From the NCBI GenBank assembly GCA_036555065.1, contig DATBLZ010000016.1:1-13388 (forward strand): a DNA stretch of 13,388 nucleotides. The letters run 5' to 3'. The DNA comes from DATBLZ01 sp036555065 (GTDB lineage Bacteria > Pseudomonadota > Gammaproteobacteria > Steroidobacterales > Rariloculaceae). The position numbers and the translations under genes are program-made. The notes under the pieces were generated by a model. It made no database searches. It saw nothing but the letters and a program-made list of their open reading frames with translations, and was not told the DNA's origin. Positions 7,705-13,388 of this stretch are shown piece by piece (position 1 is the first letter of the stretch; each line of letters begins with the position of its first letter).

Positions 7705-9759
7705 TCATTCGAACGCGCGCGACACGCTCACGCCGACGCGCCGCGGCTCGCCGAGCTGCGTATAGCCGCGCTCGGCATAGCCGATGCGCGGGTCGTTGCC
7801 GAAGTAGTAGCCGCGGATGAAATAATCCTCATCGGTGAGGTTACGGCCCCAGAGCCTCAGGTTCCACGCGCCGCGCTCGAAGCCGACCTGTGCGTTGACG
7901 AGCTCGTACGCCCGCGAACGCTCGTCGTGGCTGTCGGAGAAATAGAACGCGTCGCGGCCCTCTGCGCCGATCTCGAGGTACCACCCGTTCGCGAACGAGT
8001 AGCGTCCCGAGACGGCGAATTGGTATCCGGGTGCGTGCGCCTGCTCGCGGCCGTCGAGGTCCTGGCCCGCGGAGTTGACGAACGATTCGTACTCCGAATC
8101 TAGGAGCCCGACGCTCGCAGTGAATCGGAACTCTGCATTGACGGCGAACTCGATTTCGGCCTCGATGCCGTCGTTCGTGCCTTCTGCGGCGTTGCCGACG
8201 AACTCGATGAACTCGGCGCTGCCATTGGGCCGCACGCGCGTGATCGAGCTTGCGATCTGCACGTCGTCGCGCGTCATGTGAAAGAGCGCGAAACGCGCGT
8301 CGAGCCGTGCGTCGAGGAAGCTGCCTTTGAGGCCGAGCTCGTAGCTCAAGAGCGTCTCCGGGTCGTATTGCCGGAGATCCGCATCGAGCGTGCCGTCTTG
8401 ATTGAAGCCGCCGGCCTTGTAGCCGCGCGACGCGGTAGCGTAGCCGAGCAGCGCAGCCGTGAGATCGCGATCGACGCTGAGACGCCAGCCGTGCATGTCA
8501 TCGTCGGGGGAGAACGCGACACCCGCCGAATCGGCATACTCCGAGCCGTGCTGCTCGTAGCGCACGCCGGCCGTGACGCGCGTGCGCGCGCCGACGGCGC
8601 TCTCGAGCTCGCCGAACAGCGCGTGCCTCGCGATGGTAAATTCGCTCGCGAACGGCGCAGGAAAGAACGTGTACACACGCGTGAGGTCTTCCTCGCTGTC
8701 GAGCGCATAGACGCCGACGACCCAGTCCGTCGAGCCCGAGAATAGGCGACCGCTCTCCTTGGACAGCACACGGAGCTCCGTTGTGAGCGTTTGTTGGTCG
8801 CGCAGGTAGTAATCGGTCGACGAATAGCCGAAGGGATGAAAGCCGACGTACGTCCAGTCTTCGTCGTAGCCGTACACGCTGTCCGAGAGTGCGTTACCGA
8901 CCGAGGCTTCGACGGCGTACGCGGTTGCGCCGTTCCAGGCGATATCGACGCTGCCGAACGTGGACTCGACCGCGTCCCGTCCGGGCTCGTCGGATAACGT
9001 GTTGCGATCGTTGTCGAGTGAAAAGGCGTCGTAGCCGTCATCGACGTCGATGCGCCCGAGCACGGTTTCGACGGTAATGTCGTCCGTGGGAAGCCAACGC
9101 AGCTTCCCGCGCATCGAGAGCTCGTCGCGCTCGGTCGTATCCGTGCGACCGAGGTAGAGGTTGTCGGTGAAACCGTCGCTCGAGTGCTGCAGCACGGCGA
9201 GCCGCGCGCCGAGGTGCTCGGCCAACGGACCCGAGACGGCGCCGTCGAGCGTCAACGCATCGTAATTGGCCGCCTCGAGGCCGGCGCGCGCTTCGAACGC
9301 CTCGGTCGGCGCGTTCGTGCGCACGTTGACGACGCCCGCGAGCGCGTTGGCGCCATAGCGCGTGCCTTGGGGGCCTCGAAATACCTCGATTTGCTCGACG
9401 TCGAAGAGCGTGGCCGCGTTCGCCGCGGTCGAGAGGTCGACGCCATCGACGAGAACCCCGACCGAAGGATTGAACGGCTCGGCGAACTGGCCGCGCTCGC
9501 CGATGCCGCGGATTTGAAAGAAGCGGCTCCGCGCCGAGCCGCCGGCGAGGTTCACATTCGGAATCAGTGCGAGCACCTCCTCGAGGTGGCGCGCGGAGCG
9601 ACCTTCGATGGTTTCGGCGTCGAGCACCGAAACGCTCGCGGGCAGCTCATCGAGCTTGGTATCGCGGAACTCGCCCCTGACGATGATTTCCTCGAGCGGC
9701 GGCTGGCCGGACGCCGGGCCCGCCAAGACGAGCAGGAGGGCAGTGATGAGTTTTTGCAT
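7705..9759 (-). CDS. TonB-dependent outer-membrane receptor, TPP-riboswitch controlled (probable thiamine uptake)
   Basis: 684 residues, a normal length for a TonB-dependent receptor. A signal peptide covers about 1-18 (hydrophobic LITALLLVLAG, then ASG before Q19). A TonB-box-like EEIIVRG lies at 23-29. The plug follows with LPASVSVLD, IRGIGERG, VGVLVDGVD, then VEQIEVFRGPQGTRYGANALAG. The remainder is a beta-barrel with alternating aromatic strands, ending in GVSVSRAFE. The last residue is E after the usual terminal F. Such receptors import scarce ligands across the outer membrane using TonB-ExbBD energy. The substrate is read from the leader: a TPP riboswitch ends four bases before the ATG, and riboswitch-linked receptors of this kind are predicted thiamine or precursor importers. 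No inner-membrane thiamine transporter or thi gene is in the window. Only 13 bases separate it from the convergent signalling operon. Function as a receptor is secure; thiamine as ligand is inferred. Confidence 0.95.
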   Translation of the reverse strand: MQKLITALLLVLAGPASGQPPLEEIIVRGEFRDTKLDELPASVSVLDAETIEGRSARHLEEVLALIPNVNLAGGSARSRFFQIRGIGERGQFAEPFNPSVGVLVDGVDLSTAANAATLFDVEQIEVFRGPQGTRYGANALAGVVNVRTNAPTEAFEARAGLEAANYDALTLDGAVSGPLAEHLGARLAVLQHSSDGFTDNLYLGRTDTTERDELSMRGKLRWLPTDDITVETVLGRIDVDDGYDAFSLDNDRNTLSDEPGRDAVESTFGSVDIAWNGATAYAVEASVGNALSDSVYGYDEDWTYVGFHPFGYSSTDYYLRDQQTLTTELRVLSKESGRLFSGSTDWVVGVYALDSEEDLTRVYTFFPAPFASEFTIARHALFGELESAVGARTRVTAGVRYEQHGSEYADSAGVAFSPDDDMHGWRLSVDRDLTAALLGYATASRGYKAGGFNQDGTLDADLRQYDPETLLSYELGLKGSFLDARLDARFALFHMTRDDVQIASSITRVRPNGSAEFIEFVGNAAEGTNDGIEAEIEFAVNAEFRFTASVGLLDSEYESFVNSAGQDLDGREQAHAPGYQFAVSGRYSFANGWYLEIGAEGRDAFYFSDSHDERSRAYELVNAQVGFERGAWNLRLWGRNLTDEDYFIRGYYFGNDPRIGYAERGYTQLGEPRRVGVSVSRAFE

Positions 9760-9762
9760 GGT

Positions 9763-9847
9763 CCTATCCCTACGCCGGCATGATCCGGATCAGGTTCAAA
9801 GGGTCCGCCCACACCGGGCGTCTCAGGCCAATTGGCCACCCCTTAGG
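9763..9847 (-). ncRNA. TPP riboswitch (THI element)
   Basis: Read on the minus strand, the conserved core is complete and in order: GGGGTG, a short hairpin (GGCC-AATT-GGCC), CTGAGA, a variable GC hairpin, ACCCTTTGAACCTGAT, CCGGATCATGCCGGC and GTAGGGA. Closing stem P1 can form between CCTA (9847-9844) and TAGG (9766-9763). The RNA binds thiamine pyrophosphate. The 3' strand (GTAGGGATAGGA) also carries the only purine-rich ribosome-binding sequence of the receptor gene, a few bases before its ATG at 9759. Ligand binding should therefore hide the ribosome-binding site and block translation when TPP is plentiful. No separate terminator hairpin fits between the aptamer and the start codon. Confidence 0.96.
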
Positions 9848-9856
9848 TCGCCGCCG

Positions 9857-9885
9857 ATTGTCCGCCGAAATCACGCGGCATTCAA
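9857..9885 (-). promoter_or_regulatory. Sigma-70-like promoter for the riboswitch and receptor
   Basis: On the minus strand, TTGAAT (9885-9880) and GACAAT (9862-9857) each match four of six consensus bases and are separated by exactly 17 bases. Transcription would begin near 9850, only a few bases before the first strand of riboswitch stem P1 at 9847. The fit in spacing and position supports the call more than the base matches do. Confidence 0.5.
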
Positions 9886-9913
9886 CCCAAAGAAATATGA
9901 CCCGCTAACTATG

Positions 9914-9943
9914 TTGACCGCGCGAAACGGCGTGCGGTAGCTT
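9914..9943 (+). promoter_or_regulatory. Weak candidate promoter for the hydrolase gene
   Basis: TTGACC (9914-9919) is a good -35 match. The best -10 at 18 bases spacing is TAGCTT (9938-9943), which matches only three of six bases. It lies about 50 bases before the hydrolase start and back to back with the receptor promoter. It could be chance; the gene needs some promoter in this divergent region. Confidence 0.22.
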
Positions 9944-9993
9944 GGTCGCACCCACGTTTACAACGACGATCCAAGGTACGGCGGGAGGATCAG

Positions 9994-10998
9994 ATGGCGG
10001 ACTACTACACGATCAGCGCGCGCGAAGTGAGGAAAGGCGAGTTCAAGCCCGAGCCGGGCGCGCTTCGTTATCTCAAATCGCCGCAGAAGGAGCTCCCGAA
10101 ACCCGCTCACGAGATGCCAGTCAAGAAATGGATGGACGAGGTCCGCGATCTCGCCGACGGCCAGGCCGACGGCAAAGTGTGCGCGGGCGGCGACGTGCTC
10201 ATCTTCGTGCACGGCTACAACAACGATGCGCAGGTCATCCGCGATCGCCAATTGCAGCTCGCGAAGGATCTCGGCGCCGAGCAATGGTCGGGCGTCGTCG
10301 TCTCGTTCGACTGGCCGAGCGCAGACTCGACGCTCAACTATCTCGAGGATCGCAAGGACGCCGCGCGCGTCGCGCAAGAGCTCGTGAGCGGCGGAATCCG
10401 CCCGCTCGCCGCGAACCAGCTCACGGGTTGTCAGACGAACATCCACCTGCTCGGCCACTCGACAGGGGCGTACGTCATCATGGAGGCCTTTGCCCAGTCC
10501 GAGAAAGATGGGACTCTATTCAAGGAGGATTGGCGAATCGCGCAAGCCGCGTTCATCGGCGGCGACGTGGGCTCGGGCAGCCTTGCCGCGGGCTCGGAGT
10601 GGGCCGCGCCGATGTACAAGCGGATCATGCGTCTGACGAACTACCAGAATCCTTTCGACCACGTGCTCGCGACGTCGAACGCAAAACGGCTCGGCACTGC
10701 GCCGCGCGCGGGCCGCGTCGGCTTACCCAAGGATCCCCATCCGAAGAGCACGAACGTCGATTGCGGCGAGTATTTCTCGACGCTCGATCCGAAGAAACAG
10801 ACGTTCTTCGGCACGTTCGCGCATTCGTGGCACATAGGCAGCCGCGTTTTCGCGCGCGATCTCGCGATGACGCTCGAAGGGCGCATCGACCGGCACGCGA
10901 TTCCGACCCGAAAGCAGGTCGGGACGGCGCTCGTACTCCAGGACGAGCCGCGCCCGGCCCATTACGCGAACTGGGCGCTCGCGACGCCGCCGAAATAG
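9994..10998 (+). CDS. Alpha/beta hydrolase of the DUF900 type
   Basis: 334 residues, without a signal peptide or membrane segment, so probably cytoplasmic. The fold is shown by LIFVHGYNN (H73-G74, oxyanion-hole region), SFDWPS, a conserved NYLEDR-type helix start, and the nucleophile elbow GHSTG with S156. The likely acid is D191 in FIGGDV. The likely base is H277 or H280 in FAHSWHIG, close to the C-terminus. DUF900-like proteins are predicted serine hydrolases (esterase or lipase-like) without an agreed substrate, and nothing here names one. The ribosome-binding site is strong: GGGAGG at 9983-9988, five bases before the ATG. The gene is divergent from the receptor and lies 60 bases before the sigma factor gene, so it could be read together with that operon, though a shared role is not evident. 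Confidence 0.88.
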   Translation: MADYYTISAREVRKGEFKPEPGALRYLKSPQKELPKPAHEMPVKKWMDEVRDLADGQADGKVCAGGDVLIFVHGYNNDAQVIRDRQLQLAKDLGAEQWSGVVVSFDWPSADSTLNYLEDRKDAARVAQELVSGGIRPLAANQLTGCQTNIHLLGHSTGAYVIMEAFAQSEKDGTLFKEDWRIAQAAFIGGDVGSGSLAAGSEWAAPMYKRIMRLTNYQNPFDHVLATSNAKRLGTAPRAGRVGLPKDPHPKSTNVDCGEYFSTLDPKKQTFFGTFAHSWHIGSRVFARDLAMTLEGRIDRHAIPTRKQVGTALVLQDEPRPAHYANWALATPPK

Positions 10999-11031
10999 CA
11001 GTTGCCGCGGGAACTTTCGGACGACCAGCCG

Positions 11032-11058
11032 CGAATAGCTGTGGAACGAGGCTATTCG
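11032..11058 (+). promoter_or_regulatory. Perfect hairpin holding the ribosome-binding site of the sigma factor gene
   Basis: CGAATAGC (11032-11039) is perfectly complementary to GCTATTCG (11051-11058), with an 11-base loop. A U-G pair could extend the stem to nine pairs. The 3' arm ends exactly at the ATG (11059). The ribosome-binding sequence GAGG (11048-11051) spans the loop and the base of the 3' arm. In mRNA this structure would limit ribosome access. As DNA it could instead be an operator between the hydrolase and sigma factor genes. The repeat is directly seen; a regulatory role is inferred. There is no U-run, so it is not a terminator. Confidence 0.5.
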
Positions 11059-11655
11059 ATGCGAACCGAGCCGCGACCAGAGAACCCCAGCGACGCCGAA
11101 TTGCTCGAGCGCATCCGCGCGGGCGCCGAAGAAGCGTTCATCGAGCTCTATCGGCGCAGGAGGGACGAAGTCTTCAGGTTTGCCTATGCGCTCGGCAGAT
11201 CCGTGAGCGTTGCACAGGATGTGACCCAGGATGTCTTTCTCAACGTGCTCGAGCGGGCATCGCGGTATGACGCGGGGAAGGGCACGGTGCGCGCCTGGCT
11301 GTATGGTTGCGCGCGGCACGTCGTCGTTGATCGATTCCGCGCCGACGGCCGTTTGGTGAGCGGAGCGACGCTCGAGGAGAGCGTCGCTTGCGAAGCCGAA
11401 GACGATGTCTTTCGCGACCAACAGGTGCGCCGCTTACACGCGCAGATCCTGCAGCTGCCATTCGAATATCGTGAGACGCTCGTGCTTTGCGAGCTCGCCG
11501 AGCTTTCGTACGCGGAGACGGCGAACGTGCTCGCATGTCCGATCGGCACGGTGCGCTCGCGTTTGCATCGAGCACGCGCGCTGTTGGCTCAAGAACTCGG
11601 CGCCGCCGACTCTTCGGCGCCTACAATGCTCAAGACGACCGAGGCATGCCCATGA
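11059..11655 (+). CDS. ECF-type RNA polymerase sigma factor
   Basis: 198 residues, the usual size for a sigma-70 family group 4 factor. Region 2 covers about 27-93, including FRFAYALGRS, the acidic AQDVTQDVFLNV segment and RAWLYGCARHVVVDRFR, which bind core polymerase and the -10 element. Region 4 covers about 125-185, with QLPFEYRETLVLCELAELSY and the helix-turn-helix YAETANVLACPIGTVRSRLH from Y151, which reads the -35 element. ATG 11059 is chosen because GAGG lies seven bases upstream. In-frame TTG 11002 or GTG 11041 would add a tail unlike the family and lack a ribosome-binding site. The stop overlaps the next start as ATGA, so translation is probably coupled to the membrane protein downstream, the usual sigma/anti-sigma arrangement. 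Which genes it controls cannot be read from this window. Confidence 0.95.
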   Translation: MRTEPRPENPSDAELLERIRAGAEEAFIELYRRRRDEVFRFAYALGRSVSVAQDVTQDVFLNVLERASRYDAGKGTVRAWLYGCARHVVVDRFRADGRLVSGATLEESVACEAEDDVFRDQQVRRLHAQILQLPFEYRETLVLCELAELSYAETANVLACPIGTVRSRLHRARALLAQELGAADSSAPTMLKTTEACP

Positions 11656-12263
11656 GTGAGTGGAACGAAGACGGCGACGCGAAGCTCGACGCCGAGCTCG
11701 CACGGTTGCGGAGCGCGCTCGGCGAGTTGCGCGCGTCGGCTAACGGCGAGGAGGCGCTGCGCGCCGCCTTTCGAGCGCGGCGCGCCGGTTTGTCGGAACA
11801 GCCACTGACGACCGCGAGGGCTGCGCAGCACCGGGACCGTTCGGCCTCACTCGCGCGTTCGCGCGCGGGGTCCCGGCGGCGCGCGTTATTCGCGGCCGGC
11901 GCACTGGCGGCGAGCCTTGCGGTGGCGGCGGTTGTGCTCGTCGGCCTCGGCCGTATGCAACGCGACGCTGCTGAAATAACCGCCGCGCCAGCTGCCGGAG
12001 AGCAAATTGCGGTCGCGAGCTCCGGCGAGCGAGAGATTCCTGCGGCAGCGGCATTTCAACCCTTGTTGTACTCGCCGGGAATCTCGCCGACGCAAGCGTA
12101 CAACGTCGTGCGCGTGCGCATTCCTTTGACGTCGCTCGTCGGCTACGGCGCGCCCGTCGACGGCGCGATCGAGGCGGACCTGCTCATCGGCGAGGATGGG
12201 TTGCCCACGGGTATTCGGTTCGATACCGCGGACGCTCCGCTCGTATCGATGGTCACTCATTGA
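11652..12263 (+). CDS. Single-pass membrane protein, putative anti-sigma factor
   Basis: 203 residues. The N-terminal 70 or so are charged and helical (ELARLRSALGELRAS), then arginines at 75-77 precede one hydrophobic segment at about 78-100. The C-terminal half would be periplasmic. It contains VVRVRIPLTSLVGYG and ADLLIGEDGLPTGIRF, a pattern I associate with proteins encoded next to ECF sigma factors, but no named domain is assigned. The start at 11652 overlaps the sigma stop (ATGA), with GAGG at 11641-11644. The ATG at 11646 is too close to that site. The topology and position fit a membrane anti-sigma factor that holds the sigma factor at the inner face. The zinc-binding HxxxCxxC motif of common anti-sigma domains is absent, so the assignment rests on context and layout. 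Confidence 0.75.
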   Translation: MSEWNEDGDAKLDAELARLRSALGELRASANGEEALRAAFRARRAGLSEQPLTTARAAQHRDRSASLARSRAGSRRRALFAAGALAASLAVAAVVLVGLGRMQRDAAEITAAPAAGEQIAVASSGEREIPAAAAFQPLLYSPGISPTQAYNVVRVRIPLTSLVGYGAPVDGAIEADLLIGEDGLPTGIRFDTADAPLVSMVTH

Positions 12264-12275
12264 CGGAGAGCTCAA

Positions 12276-13337
12276 ATGACTCAGCGAAAGACAAGCGCAA
12301 GGAAGATCCTCGGGGCAATCGCGGCTGCGGGTTCGATCGCGGTAAGCGTGCACGTGGCGATGGCGCAGGAGATCGTCGCCGATCCTCCCGAGGACACATT
12401 CGTGTTCGTCTCGAACATGGCGGCAGTCGCGCCTTTCGCGGGGCCGGTCGATATCCTCGGCGGCATAGGCGCCGTGCCCGGCGCAGTGGTTACGGGGAAG
12501 CCCTACTCGGCCGAGGCCGTCACGGAGTCGACGCAAATCCTCGCCGACGGCAACCGCATCACACAACGCAATGAGATGCGCATCTATCGAGACGGGCAGG
12601 GACGAACGCGCCGCGAGCAGACTCTGGGTGGGCTCGGCGTCTGGCAAGCGGCCAACGAGCCTACGACGACGGTCACGATCCACGACCCCGTCGCCGGCGC
12701 CATCTACATGCTCGACTCGCGGACCGAGACGGTGCATGCGATCCGACCATCCAGGCTCCATTCCGCGTATGCGATCGCGACCGGGGGCGCAGTCGCAGTC
12801 GCAAGCGATGGAGACAACGTCGCGGTCGTGCATGGGGAGGCGAGGCATGCCGGGCCTGAGGCGTCGCAGGTCGGGACGTTCGAGGTGCCGGTCCCGCCCC
12901 CGATGCCCGGCTCGCCCGGAACGGCCGGCATTCGCGTGTTCTCGTCGCGGACGCCCGCTGGGGCGATATCCGCCGTCGCGCCTTTCGCGGCGGGCGAGGT
13001 GATCACGGAGGACCTCGGCGAGCAGATTCTCCAAGGCGTGCTCGCGCGCGGGACGCGCGAGACTCGGACAATACCGGCCGGCGCGATCGGTAACGAGCGG
13101 CCGATCGACATGGTGACGGAGCGCTGGTATTCGGACGAGATCGAGGCCGAGGTTCAGCGTCGAACGATCGATCCGCGGTTCGGTGAGACAACGTACCGGC
13201 TCGTGAACGTCGTGCTCGGTGAGCCGTCGCCGGATCTTTTCGTTGTGCCGGACAGCTACGAGCTGCAGACTGAGGAGAATCGCTTCGAGTTCAAGCTGCA
13301 GGGACCCGGGCCGGGCACGGCCGCGGCTCCTCGGTAA
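12276..13337 (+). CDS. Secreted or periplasmic protein of unknown function
   Basis: 353 residues, with a clear signal peptide: basic QRKTSARK, a hydrophobic stretch, then AMA (28-30) before Q31. The mature protein has a conserved-looking block at about 77-150 (YSAEAVTESTQILADGNRI, RDGQGRTRREQT, VTIHDPVAGAIYMLD). A Pro/Gly/Ala-rich middle follows. A second block comes after about 255 (GTRETRTIPAGAIGN, MVTERWYSDEI, DPRFGETTYRLVNV, PDLFVVPDSYEL). Similar sequences occur as hypothetical exported proteins in Acidobacteria and Proteobacteria. The strand pattern is compatible with a lipoprotein-sorting or MucB-like beta fold, but this is a guess. The gene starts 12 bases after the membrane protein, with GGAG at 12265-12268, so it belongs to the sigma operon. 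It may sense or be the envelope output of that system. Confidence 0.85.
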   Translation: MTQRKTSARKILGAIAAAGSIAVSVHVAMAQEIVADPPEDTFVFVSNMAAVAPFAGPVDILGGIGAVPGAVVTGKPYSAEAVTESTQILADGNRITQRNEMRIYRDGQGRTRREQTLGGLGVWQAANEPTTTVTIHDPVAGAIYMLDSRTETVHAIRPSRLHSAYAIATGGAVAVASDGDNVAVVHGEARHAGPEASQVGTFEVPVPPPMPGSPGTAGIRVFSSRTPAGAISAVAPFAAGEVITEDLGEQILQGVLARGTRETRTIPAGAIGNERPIDMVTERWYSDEIEAEVQRRTIDPRFGETTYRLVNVVLGEPSPDLFVVPDSYELQTEENRFEFKLQGPGPGTAAAPR

Positions 13338-13348
13338 CGGACGAGCGG

Positions 13349-13388
13349 TGGTGGTGATGGGTGGAATCGAACCACCGACCTGCGGGTT
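13349..13388 (-). tRNA. tRNA gene, 3' part only (isotype not readable)
   Basis: On the minus strand the window begins with AA and anticodon-stem strand CCCGC, then a five-base variable loop AGGTC. The T-arm follows as GGTGG-TTCGATT-CCACC, then acceptor strand CATCACC, discriminator A and an encoded CCA (13351-13349). The canonical GTTCGATTCC T-loop and correct spacing leave little doubt. The anticodon falls just beyond the right edge, so the amino acid cannot be read. The missing 5' acceptor strand should be GGTGATG. It is convergent with the secreted-protein gene, 11 bases away. Confidence 0.93.

Noticed and set aside
9184..9783. Plus-strand open frame opposite the receptor plug domain and riboswitch
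   Set aside because: It covers the conserved plug and the riboswitch on the other strand and has no motif of its own.
11032..11058. Intrinsic terminator of the hydrolase gene
   Set aside because: The stem is AT-containing, has no following T-run, and ends at the sigma factor start codon, so a ribosome-binding-site hairpin or operator fits better.
11886..13034. Minus-strand open frame of about 380 codons opposite the membrane and secreted-protein genes
   Set aside because: The Arg/Asp/His-rich translation is typical of an antisense shadow. The plus-strand genes have good ribosome-binding sites, a membrane segment and a signal peptide.
13349..13388. Assigning the tRNA to a specific amino acid
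   Set aside because: The anticodon is outside the window. The T-arm, variable loop and discriminator A are shared by several isotypes.

Overview
The window is GC-rich, gene-dense bacterial DNA. Glu and Leu are mostly written GAG and CTC, so GAGCTC and CTCGAG recur throughout. A TonB-dependent outer-membrane receptor shows a Gram-negative cell. The mix of an ECF sigma operon, a c-di-GMP regulator and a TPP-riboswitch-controlled receptor fits Pseudomonadota, most likely a free-living gammaproteobacterium. That placement is inferred from gene style, not from a marker gene. I see no insertion sequence, phage gene, CRISPR array or rRNA.

Layout. (1) Positions 1-151 are a short upstream region with inverted and direct repeats and a possible promoter. 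(2) Positions 152-7691 (+) hold a two-gene signalling operon. The first gene is a giant cytoplasmic protein joining a Ser/Thr kinase-like domain, an AAA/NACHT-like ATPase, a long helical-repeat region, a GAF domain and a histidine kinase. One base later comes a REC-GGDEF-EAL response regulator. The kinase has no receiver domain of its own, so the second protein is its obvious partner and the output should be c-di-GMP turnover. (3) Positions 7705-9759 (-) encode a TonB-dependent receptor, convergent with the signalling operon. Its 5' leader is a TPP (THI-box) riboswitch with a well-placed promoter, which marks the receptor as a probable importer of thiamine or a thiamine precursor. (4) Positions 9994-10998 (+) encode a DUF900-like alpha/beta hydrolase. 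(5) Positions 11059-13337 (+) hold an ECF sigma factor, a single-pass membrane protein in the anti-sigma position (ATGA overlap) and a secreted protein of unknown function. The sigma factor's ribosome-binding site sits in a perfect hairpin that ends at its start codon. (6) The window ends in the 3' part of a minus-strand tRNA gene with an encoded CCA.

The points most worth following are the riboswitch/receptor pair, the fused-kinase/c-di-GMP regulator pair with its unusual GGDEF insertion, and the hairpin in front of the sigma factor start codon.
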